From NCBI RefSeq assembly GCF_000194155.1, contig NZ_GL877878.1:3240907-3304906 (forward strand): a stretch of DNA of 64,000 bases, written 5' to 3'. Positions 1-7,549 of this stretch are shown piece by piece. A program made the position numbers and the translations under genes. The stretch comes from Saccharopolyspora spinosa NRRL 18395. GTDB taxonomy: Bacteria; Actinomycetota; Actinomycetes; Mycobacteriales; Pseudonocardiaceae. Numbering within the stretch: the first letter of the stretch is position 1; the number at the start of each line of letters is the position of its first letter. The notes under the pieces are model-generated. The model saw nothing but the letters and a program-made list of their open reading frames with translations, made no database searches and was not told where the DNA came from.

Positions 1-780
1 GTACGCCTTCGAGGCGGGGGCGATGAACCCGACACCGGCATCGATCATCGCCGAGACATTGGTGTAGGACACCAGTTTAGAGTCCCCGATCAGCAGGAAC
101 TCCTGGGGCTTGGCCATTTTTTGCAGTTCGGTCATAGCGCCCACTACCTGGGCCACTTCCCCGGCTCCGCCGTCGTAGGCTCGGTGGAAGACCGGCACGC
201 CGCCGTCGCCGGTGGCCGCCAGCCCGGCCTGGATCTGTTTCAGGTCGAGGCGGCGGTCTTTGGGATGCCCGAACTTCGGCGCCGGGTGGTCGGCGTCGAT
301 CTGCTCGTAGGCCCCGTACAGCGAGATCGACGTCATGTCCCAATGAAGCCGGGAAGTGTCCAAACCGAACACGGAGATCGCTTGCGCTCCAACGGATCCC
401 ACGATCCGGTCGAGCTCGGGAGCGATCGCGTCCAGCGCGCGGCCGATCCGGTCGTCGTTGAGCAGTTCGGGGTCAGCGCCGAAGACTTCTTCCACTGCGT
501 GTTCGCGTGCCCACTCGGTCACCCGGACCAGCGGTGCCGGTGAGGTCAACCGGTTGGCGACCAGTGCTTCGATCACCTGCCCGTGGGTCAGATGGGCAAG
601 ATCCCGTATCGGGCAGGCCCGATCGATAATGTCGGCCAGGTCCAGACGGTGACAGTAATCAGCGATCACGGGCAACGCGCCCAGCTGCTTCTCGATGCTC
701 GCACCGACGTACCGGGCCCGTCGCCGTTCACGTTGATCCACGACCGAACACCCTGTCAGAGCCCTTGAACGGGAAGCCAC
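1..780 (-). CDS. IS1634-family transposase (C-terminus beyond window)
   Basis: Reading the minus strand from a GTG at 780 gives an open frame to the window edge, about 260 codons. It contains the N-terminal helical region (LADIIDRACPIRDLAHLTHG), the first acidic catalytic site in a GLDTSRLHWDMTSISLYG context, the KFGHPKDRRLDLKQIQAGL block and, near the edge, LIGDSKLVSYTNVSAM. This order is typical of IS1634/DUF4277-type DDE transposases. A second GTG at 741 is an equally good start; no clear ribosome site decides. The catalytic C-terminus and far inverted repeat lie outside, so activity cannot be judged. I could not identify the terminal inverted repeat in 781-900. Confidence 0.85.
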   Translation of the reverse strand, partial: MASRSRALTGCSVVDQRERRRARYVGASIEKQLGALPVIADYCHRLDLADIIDRACPIRDLAHLTHGQVIEALVANRLTSPAPLVRVTEWAREHAVEEVFGADPELLNDDRIGRALDAIAPELDRIVGSVGAQAISVFGLDTSRLHWDMTSISLYGAYEQIDADHPAPKFGHPKDRRLDLKQIQAGLAATGDGGVPVFHRAYDGGAGEVAQVVGAMTELQKMAKPQEFLLIGDSKLVSYTNVSAMIDAGVGFIAPASKAY

Positions 781-1209
781 AGGCCCGGCCGATCAACTCA
801 CCTATGCCCATGTGCGGATGACGGGGCTAGCGCTCACTGTCACTTTACTGTCACTCCACGCACACGAACCCCTCTAGTTTCGTGATCACGTGAACACTAA
901 AAGTAACCAATTTCGACCGGAAGGATCACGATGCGGCTGGTACCGGGGAGATGGTCTCTAGTGGTCAAGTGCTGTCCGGGCCCGAGATTCAGCCAGCGGT
1001 GACCCAGCCGTGACCGCCTCAGCCTGGACGTGGGTGGACTGGACGGGGAGTTCGTCACTACCGCACCTACGCCCAGACCACCCTGTGCGGGCGTGTGATC
1101 GCACTTCCCGATGCCGGTACCGCGAGCGCCGGCGACTGCTGACAGTGCGGGCCGCTCGATCACCTCGTGTTCCAACCAAGCCCCTCCGACCCGCCCCTGT
1201 GAGGCTGCG
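781..1209. other. Gap with no convincing gene
   Basis: This stretch separates the transposase from a run of small plus-strand genes. It contains the palindrome CGTGATCACG near 880-890. It also contains an ATG at 931 preceded by GAAGGA, opening a 27-codon frame of unknown meaning (starts MRLVPGRW). That frame may be the broken start of a longer gene, since the protein-like pattern does not continue in phase. I see nothing else. Confidence 0.4.
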
Positions 1210-1392
1210 ATGCCGCGTCGAACTTTCACGCCCGACTACGCCACCACGTGGCGGTGCTCCGCCAAACGATGCCTGTTCACCGACCCGGACCCCTCCGTGG
1301 TCAGCCAACACGAGCACGACGCCCACGGCCCCGCATGGATGGCCACCGACCAGGCCCCGCAACCCACCGCCGGGGTGGTGAGCCTGCAGTGA
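1210..1392 (+). CDS. Small Cys/His (zinc-finger-like) protein
   Basis: This 60-codon gene starts with ATG at 1210, about seven bases after a GAGG ribosome site. The product reads MPRRTFTPDYATTWRCSA at its N-terminus. It carries Cys-x4-Cys followed twelve residues later by His-x3-His (in SQHEHDAHG), a spacing compatible with a single C2H2-type zinc site. The stop overlaps the GTG of the next gene (GTGA), which implies translational coupling. The family is not recognised. Such small Cys/His proteins are common in actinomycete accessory regions, but the function is unknown. DNA binding is possible and not shown. Confidence 0.55.
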   Translation: MPRRTFTPDYATTWRCSAKRCLFTDPDPSVVSQHEHDAHGPAWMATDQAPQPTAGVVSLQ

Positions 1393-1586
1393 GCTCCCTG
1401 TCTTTCCGGACGCTGATCAGCCTGAACAACATCGCCCACACCATCCAGAGCGGAGCGACCCGCGCCCTGTGCGGTGTTCCCCTCACCAGCTTGTTCCCAC
1501 AAAACCCGCAGCGTCCCGCGCCAACGCCGTGCTCGTCCTGCCCAGCGAAACTCGCGCGACTGCGAAGAAAGGCGGACGCCCGATGA
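1389..1586 (+). CDS. Small zinc-ribbon-like protein
   Basis: This 65-codon gene starts with GTG at 1389, overlapping the previous stop as GTGA, and ends overlapping the next ATG at 1583 as ATGA. The product has a His in NIAHTIQSG, then TRALCGVPL and a CSSC knuckle near the C-terminus, followed by a basic tail. The layout His...Cys...Cys-x2-Cys suggests one zinc ribbon. The coupled arrangement with the flanking small genes supports genuine coding. No function can be assigned. Confidence 0.55.
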   Translation: MSSLSFRTLISLNNIAHTIQSGATRALCGVPLTSLFPQNPQRPAPTPCSSCPAKLARLRRKADAR

Positions 1587-1875
1587 CCGCCATCGCGATG
1601 GCCGGACTTCCGGTTCGCACCTCCCACGTAGCCGTGCTCCACGAACTGCGTCCTCCCCGGTTGACTGGTTCCCCAAGAACACCGGCAAACGCGACGACAT
1701 CGAGCACGCCGACGTGTGGACCGACCACCACCGGGTCACCCATGAACGTCACCCAACCCACGACGGCATGACCCGCTGCGGCAAGCGGATTCTCGGCAGC
1801 GACGCCCCCAGCCATGCCCGCATATACCCAGTGGGTTGCCACCTCTGCGCCGCCGCACACGCCCACTCCCCGTAA
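1583..1875 (+). pseudogene. Frameshifted third zinc-ribbon-like small protein
   Basis: An ATG at 1583 overlaps the previous stop and opens MTAIAMAGLPVRTSHVAVLH. The protein-like sequence then continues in a different frame from about 1655: DWFPKNTGKRDDIEHADVW, then MTRCGKRI and YPVGCHLC, ending at 1875. The second part again has His residues, one Cys and a Cys-x2-Cys knuckle, matching the preceding gene in style. A one-base change near 1650 would unite the two parts. If translation instead began at the in-frame GTG at 1714, a 53-residue protein would be intact. Both readings remain possible. Confidence 0.4.
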
Positions 1876-2127
1876 GCCCCGGTGCGGGTGTCGTCGTCAT
1901 AGCCCCCCAACCGGCACCCGCACCGGAACCACTCCCCGAAACAACCGCCTGATCACGGCCATTGCGGCGCAAAGCCGCTCACAAGTCCGGTCCGGTGCTG
2001 TCGCCGCCGATTCCCTTCGCGGCACCGGGCCGCGCCTGGCCAAGGCGCGACAACCCCGTACCGCTGCCTTGGCCAGGCATCCAAACCTCACCAACCGTCC
2101 AAAGTGAACACCCAGAAGGAGAATTCC

Positions 2128-2378
2128 GTGTCCATTGCGAACAGGCACAACAGCTGCACGCCTTGGCCGACGAAGTGCCCGTCGGCCAGGCCGAAGCGCT
2201 CAAGGGACAACTCGAATCCGTAGCGCAGCAGGTCGCTGGCATCCTTGGAGACACCTCCAGCGCCCAAGAGCTCCACGGCCAGATCAGCGCCGTCTCCAAC
2301 GAAGTCGGCACGGTCTCGGCCGGGCTCGAAGACCTGCGGCAGATGGTCGTCGAGAAGGCCTCATACCACCAGCAGTGA
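2128..2378 (+). pseudogene. Helical partner (Esx/WXG100-like) protein, one-base frameshift
   Basis: AAGGAGA at 2116-2122 sits six bases before GTG 2128, an excellent start, but that frame stops after about 30 codons. From about 2138 the neighbouring frame reads EQAQQLHALADEVPVGQAEA and continues to 2378 as an all-helical, Gln/Ala-rich hairpin of about 80 residues ending KASYHQQ. One extra base near 2137 would join them into a protein of about 83 residues. The helix pattern closely resembles residues 10-75 of the next gene, whose ATG overlaps this stop (TGATG). By family analogy this would be a small partner or adaptor for toxin export. Either a real frameshift or a sequence error is possible. 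Confidence 0.5.
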
Positions 2379-3040
2379 TGAATGACCAAACAATCAGCGG
2401 TCAGGCGGAAAACCTCCGTCTGACCGCTGACGCCATACCACTGACGGAAACCAACGCACTCTGTGACACCATCGAAACCCTCAGGGACCAACTCGCCGAA
2501 ATCCTCGGACCCGACAACGACGCTGTTGCCGCCGCACAGCAGATCGCAGTAGCAGCCGCCAAGACTGTCCGCGCTCTCGCGAATCTCCAAGCGAGGATTC
2601 AGGAAGTCGCAAGCCGCCAACGCGGACACGTATCCGGCAGCACCCCGACCCCAGTGCGTTCGAGTGACTCCCCGCAAGCGCCACGTCGGCGAACTTCCAG
2701 AGCGGTCATCGACGATGGTAAAATCGATTACGCTTTTGGAAAAGTCAACTCAAGTAAGCACGCCGCCGACAGGTCGAACCAAATCAAAACCGAACTGAAC
2801 CGCATTAGGATATTCGACAACTCTAAAGGTAGAGAAATTATTCGTGAGCATTTGGAGAATGTGGTAAGATCCGACAATAATATTTCGCAGATATCAGATC
2901 ATAGCTGGGGGCGTCGACAAGTGCGCGAATCACTTCTAGCAGGCCCGGGCGGTTTCATGAAACTTCAAACCGTCTGGCAGGAGAGCAGCGACGGAAACCT
3001 TCAACTAATCACGCTCATCCCGTTTGGAGGAAAAAATTGA
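2378..3040 (+). CDS. Polymorphic-toxin-like protein
   Basis: This 220-residue protein starts with ATG 2378 overlapping the previous stop. Residues 1-80 form an Esx-like helical hairpin (NLRLTADAIPLTETNALCDT then a long Ala-rich helix). Residues 80-110 are a Ser/Pro/Arg linker. Residues 110-220 are a compact C-terminal domain beginning DDGKIDYAFGKVNSSKHAAD, with a conserved-looking HLENVV, a WGRRQVRESLLAGPGG turn and LITLIPFGG at the end. That domain resembles toxin tips found at the C-termini of large bacterial contact toxins, possibly of the BECR RNase group; this is my recollection of the fold pattern, not a search. The toxin part (2700-3040) is visibly more AT-rich than its surroundings. 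The overlapping acidic gene that follows is the expected immunity protein. Confidence 0.5.
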   Translation: MNDQTISGQAENLRLTADAIPLTETNALCDTIETLRDQLAEILGPDNDAVAAAQQIAVAAAKTVRALANLQARIQEVASRQRGHVSGSTPTPVRSSDSPQAPRRRTSRAVIDDGKIDYAFGKVNSSKHAADRSNQIKTELNRIRIFDNSKGREIIREHLENVVRSDNNISQISDHSWGRRQVRESLLAGPGGFMKLQTVWQESSDGNLQLITLIPFGGKN

Positions 3041-3384
3041 TCACCGAGCTAGCAGTACCCGCGGACCAGGAATTTCTCGAACAGTTCGGCGAGTCGCCTC
3101 AGCAAGGAGAAGAGCCCTGGATCCGCTACGTTACCATCCCAACTGGTGACGGAGAGCTGCACGTCAGTTTCGACACCGCAGAATCATCAGTCCGCTTCGA
3201 TTGGTATCGAGGCGATGATTTGATCTGGCATTGCTACCGGGAGCAGGCCACGACCCTGCAAATCGAAACCAGTGAAGAGGAAACACGCCTCGCGGCCACC
3301 TTCGAGTCCGAAGACATGAAAGGCCAACTCAACGTGCGCGTGTATCCACACGTCGCCATTCACGATTCAACACTGCGCGGCTAA
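3037..3384 (+). CDS. Probable immunity protein for the upstream toxin
   Basis: This 115-residue protein starts with ATG 3037, overlapping the toxin stop by four bases (ATGA). It is strongly acidic (runs such as TSEEETRLAATFESEDMK), has no signal peptide or membrane segment and is predicted mostly beta (WIRYVTIP, LHVSFDTAESSVRFDWYRG). An acidic small cytosolic protein directly coupled to a toxin-like gene is the usual arrangement for a cognate inhibitor. I do not recognise the family, so the role is inferred from position and charge alone. Confidence 0.5.
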   Translation: MITELAVPADQEFLEQFGESPQQGEEPWIRYVTIPTGDGELHVSFDTAESSVRFDWYRGDDLIWHCYREQATTLQIETSEEETRLAATFESEDMKGQLNVRVYPHVAIHDSTLRG

Positions 3385-3493
3385 TCGGACCGCCATAGTA
3401 GACGCCCTATATGCTTGGCTCATGTGGGGCGTTCCTCTGCAGAAAAAGGCTGGTACGTCCTATCGTTTTGATCAGGCGAGACGCCTTGGCAGC

Positions 3494-3537
3494 GATGCCC
3501 CGGGAGTGGTGAAGGGGAGGCCTCTGCCCGGGGCATC
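3494..3537. repeat. Inverted repeat, possible terminator
   Basis: GATGCCCCGGG at 3494-3504 pairs perfectly with CCCGGGGCATC at 3527-3537 across a 22-base loop. It lies 110 bases after the immunity gene stop and could end the toxin/immunity transcript. It has no U-run. Confidence 0.45.
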
Positions 3538-3572
3538 TGCACGGCCAGCGTCGAGCCGAACCGGGAAACAAT

Positions 3573-3612
3573 GAAAGCGCCTCGCGCCCGATGCAGGGTG
3601 CGAGGCGCTTTC
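3573..3612. terminator. Strong hairpin, probable transcription terminator
   Basis: GAAAGCGCCTCGC at 3573-3585 is the exact reverse complement of GCGAGGCGCTTTC at 3600-3612. Extra CCC/GGG pairing continues into the loop. The arms carry AAA and TTT at their outer ends, as in bidirectional Rho-independent terminators. It separates the toxin locus from the alcohol dehydrogenase remnant. Confidence 0.65.
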
Positions 3613-3654
3613 TCATCCACGCGGGCGCGTGGGGCCTGCTGCGGTGTCCGCAGT

Positions 3655-3990
3655 GTCACGCCCGAAAGGGTTGGAACTGCCGCGCCCGGATGGCGACTCC
3701 TATCTGGAGACGCTGCGCATCGGCGGCGCGATGGTCAACGTCGGCTTACTGGCGACATCGTCGTCCTACAGCCCTACCGCGCTGATCGACGGGAACAGGA
3801 TTCTCGCCGATTCACTGGTCGGCAGCATCGGCGAGGTCCAGGACATGCTGGACTTCTGCGCCGAGCACGGCATCGGCGCGGAGATCGAGAGGATCTCCGC
3901 AGATCAGGTCAATGCCGCCTTTGATCGCGTGGAGAACAGCGACTGCGGTACCGGTTTGTCATCGACGCCGCAACCATTGGAGCCCTGAAC
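3655..3990 (+). pseudogene. Alcohol dehydrogenase remnant (C-terminal third)
   Basis: From about 3665 the plus strand encodes the end of a medium-chain zinc alcohol dehydrogenase of the AdhC/YjgB type. It has the ETLRIGGAMVNVGLLAT strand, ADSLVGSIGEVQDMLDFCAE and HGIGAEIERI, then the helix before the final strand. Near 3940 the frame slips: the family ending RYRFVIDAATIGAL is present, but one frame over. The N-terminal catalytic domain is missing altogether. Truncation plus frameshift make this a dead gene. The hairpin at 3573-3612 marks roughly where the truncation begins. Confidence 0.75.
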
Positions 3991-4299
3991 CTGGGATCCC
4001 CGTAGTACTTCGGGCGGATCTGGCTCGCTAGGCTCCTGAGCTGGTGTTTCACTCCGCCGACGTGCTGCTTTGCGGTGGGTCGTCGGGTGGCTTTGCCAAC
4101 CCTGCGGCGACCAGGCGCGGAACTCGTGTAGCGGTGCGGCGACGTATTCGACGGCGGCGAATTCGCCGCGTGCAGCGCTGCGCCTCCGCTGGGTGGATTC
4201 CCGGCCCGGAGACGCAGCGTGGTGGAGTTTCAGGTGTTCAGCGCCGCCAGGTCCCGCAGCCAGCACTTTGGCGTGCGGCGCTTCGGGAGAACCGGGCCC
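3991..4299. other. Gap with no recognised gene
   Basis: Open frames exist on both strands but none shows a ribosome site or family resemblance. The stretch lies downstream of both the dehydrogenase remnant (plus) and the SsgA-like gene (minus), so it is a convergent spacer. Confidence 0.4.
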
Positions 4300-4725
4300 T
4301 TACAGGTTGTGCGAGAGCAGCTGGCTCAGCGTCTCGTCGATGTTCATCCACCGGTGTTCGTCATCGGGTTCGACCACGTCGTAGGTGTCGTTCACGAAGT
4401 CCGCAAGCTGATCGGCGTTCACCTCGAAGGAGGCCTGCCCCGACGGCGAGCTCAACTCGATCACGACCAACGTCGGATCGTCCAGTCGAGGGCGGATGCG
4501 CACGTCGCCTTCGCCTGCCTCGGCGATCAGCCCGTCGGCCAGCCGGCCGCGGGCGATCACCCAGTCCACCTGACCGTCCGTGCCCACGTTGAGCTTCATG
4601 GCGATCTCGTACGGGTTGCGGCTGTCGTACCGGAGTTCCACACCGACCGGCGCGATCACTCCCGCCGGGGCTACCAGGTTGAAGGTCATGGTGGCGAGTA
4701 CCGTGCCGTGATCGTTTGCCATCAT
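4300..4725 (-). CDS. SsgA-family sporulation/cell division regulator
   Basis: This 141-residue protein matches the size and pattern of SsgA-like proteins (SALPs) of sporulating actinomycetes. It has a beta strand with ELRYDSRNPYEIAMKLN, then DWVIARGRLADGL, the GDVRIRP strand, a SPSGQASFEV block and a C-terminal helix with LADFVNDTYDVVEPDDEH. SALPs help place or remodel septa during spore formation; which paralogue this is cannot be told. The start has two consecutive Met codons (4725 and 4722) after a GGGAG site. It stands alone with no operon partners. Its presence is the best clue that the host forms spores. Confidence 0.88.
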   Translation of the reverse strand: MMANDHGTVLATMTFNLVAPAGVIAPVGVELRYDSRNPYEIAMKLNVGTDGQVDWVIARGRLADGLIAEAGEGDVRIRPRLDDPTLVVIELSSPSGQASFEVNADQLADFVNDTYDVVEPDDEHRWMNIDETLSQLLSHNL

Positions 4726-4954
4726 GTCCGCACTCCCAAGTATCGGCTTCCCATACCTTCTGAACGAAGCATGCCCAACTTGGGTTCATACCTTCTTCAC
4801 GAAGTCTTCAGGCCCTGGTGGCAGTCCACCCTCGGGCTCCCAGCGAGGAACCTTCACTCACACTGAACCCACGATCGAGGCGTCCCGGCAGCAGGCGCTC
4901 GGGAGCGTTGACCTGGGCCGGGGCCGGGGGGCGAGCGCTCGGTCGGTCCTGAGT

Positions 4955-5095
4955 TCGGGGGCGACTTGTAGATCGTCGAGCGGGAGACGCCGCGCAGGCG
5001 GGCGATGGAAGCGACAGTGTTGCCGGGCTCGGGAGCAGGGCGGAGGCGGCGTTCTTGAGGTCGGCGGGTGTGAGGCGGCTCTCCCCCACACCCGC
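4955..5095 (-). pseudogene. Serine recombinase/invertase C-terminal remnant
   Basis: The minus strand carries RLTPADLKNAASALL in one frame and, directly after a frame slip, NTVASIARLRGVSRSTIY in the next. Together these form the C-terminal helix-turn-helix of a resolvase/Hin-type recombinase. No catalytic serine domain is found upstream. It is a frameshifted fragment, probably the trace of a lost mobile element. Confidence 0.6.
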
Positions 5096-5181
5096 CCTGC
5101 AAGCCGGCTCAAAGAACTTGCGCGCGCTGTGTAGGCCGCACCGGCGATCCGACCGGGTTGCCCACCATCACCGCGCCCGGA

Positions 5182-5787
5182 TCACCCGCAACACGGGGGA
5201 GGCGGGCAGGACTTGACCGTGACGTCGTCGATCACCGGTCCCCACGCACTGTTGGGGGTGGTGCTGGCGAACGTCAACGTCGTGGATGTACTGGTGGCCA
5301 CGAAGGTCACCTGCCGTCTCACATAGCCCATGTTCGTCGTTGTCTTCCCGGTCGTGTCAAAGGAGAAGTCCTGGAAATTCTGCCCGCTGACGAGGACTTT
5401 GCCCGTTTTCAGATTCGGCGATCCCTCGGGATTACCGGCAAGGGAGTACGTCACCATGTACGTCGTCCCCGGGACCGTGGTAAAAGTCTGGGAAACAGCC
5501 CCCGCAGTTGTGCCGTTGAGGTCGACGGACTGGTCACCCTCGGCAGCCTGCCAGTACCCCGCGCCGATCAGGTCGACATTCCCGCTCGTCACCCGCCACG
5601 CTCCGACGGACTGCCCGGTCGCGAGGCCCTGGAACGTGTTTGCCGCCACCGTTGGTGTTTCGAAACTGCCGCCGTCAAAATGGCTGATCGCGCTAGGCGA
5701 CGCGGAAGCCGGTGCCACCAGCAAGGTGCCTGCACCTCCGATCAGAACGGCCGCCGTGGCAACAGCGAGGTAGTTTCTCATGGGCAC
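5182..5787 (-). CDS. Secreted protein, choice-of-anchor C/DUF642-like
   Basis: The product is about 201 residues. It has a classical signal peptide (MRNYLAVATAAVLIGGAGTL, cleavage near APASA-SPS) and then one beta-sandwich domain. The domain opens with SHFDGGSFETP and contains VGAWRVTSGNVDLIG, QSVDLNGTTAGAVSQTF, TYMVTYSLAGNP and WGPVIDDVTV. These are marks of the DUF642/choice-of-anchor C group of extracellular carbohydrate-binding-like proteins. The C-terminus is a short Pro/Cys tail (CPPPPCCG). A GGAGG site at 5796-5800 is best placed for GTG 5787; TTG 5790 and ATG 5781 are alternatives. It is a single gene with an exported role of unknown substrate. Confidence 0.75.
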   Translation of the reverse strand: MPMRNYLAVATAAVLIGGAGTLLVAPASASPSAISHFDGGSFETPTVAANTFQGLATGQSVGAWRVTSGNVDLIGAGYWQAAEGDQSVDLNGTTAGAVSQTFTTVPGTTYMVTYSLAGNPEGSPNLKTGKVLVSGQNFQDFSFDTTGKTTTNMGYVRRQVTFVATSTSTTLTFASTTPNSAWGPVIDDVTVKSCPPPPCCG

Positions 5788-5802
5788 CAATGAATCCTCC
5801 AA

Positions 5803-6402
5803 GGGAAGGGCGAGTTACACCAGCCCGCAGGTCAATTATCAAAATCGCAGGTCAGCGACAAAGAAACTGGTTGCGGCCCACTGAAAGTAGTTGGCCGATT
5901 CGCATGCCACAATCGACTTTTCGGGTTGGCCTGCGCGGCCGTATGGGTGGCCCCGTCTTACCTGCTCAAAATTTGTGCTCCCGCAAGCAAGTCTGACGAT
6001 GCATGATCATCAGACTTGCATTTGACTATTCAAGATTTCCGAAACCTGTCCGGCCCGGACGATCATCGGATGAATTAATTGATCGTTCTTCGAGCCGTGC
6101 AGCGGTCGTGGCCTGCTGGCGTTGTCAGTGGTGGCCGAGGCTACAGCCGCTACTACCGCATGCGATTCCGACGACGAAGCCGCGGACTGCATGCAGCCGG
6201 GCGAGCGCGGCTAAGTGCATCAGCCCGCCGCTGACGGCTTGGCCAAGCGAGAACAGCCGACGCTCGTGACGACGTGCCCGCAGTCCGTCCTGGATCACGC
6301 ACGCGAGCAGCCACAACACCCGTCAGCACTGCCTCCCTTACAGCTCCGAGGCTTTCGCACCGCACTACGCCGCGCGTTTCGCTGTCGCATCCCGGTTATT
6401 GT
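5803..6402. other. 600-bp gap; one inverted repeat, no clear gene
   Basis: GCAAGTCTGA at 5987-5996 pairs exactly with TCAGACTTGC at 6010-6019, a 10-bp stem and 13-base loop. A minus-strand frame at 6125-6319 (LARLHAVRGFVVGIACG near its end) has protein-like composition but no ribosome site and no recognised family, so I do not call it. The stretch is the downstream flank of the sulfur operon, and no obvious terminator follows 6403. Confidence 0.4.
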
Positions 6403-7467
6403 TCATCCGCGCAGCAGTGGTAGGAGCTGATCGCCCTGGCGCTTGATCTCCGGCAGGTAGGGGGTGTCGGAGAGCACGAAGTGGGTGATGCCGAGACTCT
6501 GGTACTTCCGCAGCGACTTCGCCACGTCTTCGGCAGAACCGACCAGCCAGGTGGTACCCGCACCGCCACCACCGTACTTGCCTGGCGTGGTGTAGAGGTT
6601 CTCGTCGAGCACTTCGCCCCGTGCGGCCAGGTCAAGCAGCCGCTGCTGCCCCGTGGCGGTCCGCCGGTTCGGATCGAGGAGGCCGATTCCCTTGCCCCGC
6701 GCCATCTCCGCGACCTTCGCCTCGGCGTCGGCCCACGCCTGTTCGGTGGTGTCCCGCACCAGAGTGGTGACCCGCAACCCGAACTCCAGCGGAGCGTGCT
6801 CGCGGCCGCGCTTCTCGCTGAGCCGCTTGAGCCGGTCGATCCGCTCGCTGATGCCGCCGAGCGGCTCTCCCCAGAAGAGCTGGACATCCGCTTCGGTGGC
6901 GGCCACCTCCTCGGCGGCTGAAGAGGCCCCGCCGAAGTAAATCCGGGGGTGTTTGCGTCCGCCCTGGACAACCGGTCGGGGCAGCACTGTGGAGTCGGTG
7001 ACGCTGAAGTGCTCGCCGCGGTAGGTGACGTTCTCCTCGGTCCACAGCTTGCGCGCGATCTGGAGGAACTCCCGGGTGCGGGCGTAGCGGTGGGCTTGGT
7101 CGCCTTCGCTGTCGCCGTAGGCCGCCAGATCGTCCTTTCCCGACACGATGTTCACCAGCACCCGGCCGCGGGTGAGTTGGTCCAGTGTCGCGGCGGCGGA
7201 GGCGAAGTTGGCCGGATGCCAGTAACCGGGCCGGATCGCGATCAGCGGCTGGAACGTCGTGGTCTGCGCGGCCAGTGCGGTGGCGACGGTGAAGGTGTCG
7301 GGTCTACCCCATCCGGCGCCGATGAGCGCGCCGCCCCAGCCGTGTTCTTCGAGGGCTTTGGCGTGGCTGGTGAGGGTCGCAAGGCTGTTGTGGTCGGCTA
7401 CGACGTCGTCGCCGCGGTGACCGGGATGGACCTGGTTCGGGATGTACCAGAGGAGTTCGAGGCTCAT
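6403..7467 (-). CDS. SsuD-like alkanesulfonate/organosulfur monooxygenase
   Basis: This 354-residue luciferase-like (LLM) flavin monooxygenase is close to the family's usual length of about 380. Residues 1-20 (MSLELLWYIPNQVHPG) and the block at 77-113 (LIAIRPGYWHPANFAS...GRVLVNIVSGKD) are typical of the SsuD/SfnG branch. That branch uses FMNH2 and O2 to split C-S bonds, releasing sulfite. The C-terminal WLVGSAEDVAKSLRKY and THFVLSDTPYLPEI complete the barrel. It is the last gene of the long minus-strand operon, 82 bases after the previous stop. No flavin reductase is encoded in the operon, so FMNH2 must come from elsewhere. Substrate is unknown. Confidence 0.85.
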   Translation of the reverse strand: MSLELLWYIPNQVHPGHRGDDVVADHNSLATLTSHAKALEEHGWGGALIGAGWGRPDTFTVATALAAQTTTFQPLIAIRPGYWHPANFASAAATLDQLTRGRVLVNIVSGKDDLAAYGDSEGDQAHRYARTREFLQIARKLWTEENVTYRGEHFSVTDSTVLPRPVVQGGRKHPRIYFGGASSAAEEVAATEADVQLFWGEPLGGISERIDRLKRLSEKRGREHAPLEFGLRVTTLVRDTTEQAWADAEAKVAEMARGKGIGLLDPNRRTATGQQRLLDLAARGEVLDENLYTTPGKYGGGGAGTTWLVGSAEDVAKSLRKYQSLGITHFVLSDTPYLPEIKRQGDQLLPLLRG

Positions 7468-7549
7468 GGCTGAGTCCCCTGTTCTGATCGGTGGCCGGTT
7501 GTGCGAATTGCATGGGGCTCGCCCTGGAAAGCGAAGCGCAGCGCGGACA

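Noticed and set aside
6125-6319. Minus-strand 64-residue frame with hydrophobic, protein-like composition
   Set aside because: No ribosome site and no family; may be a fragment but cannot be supported.
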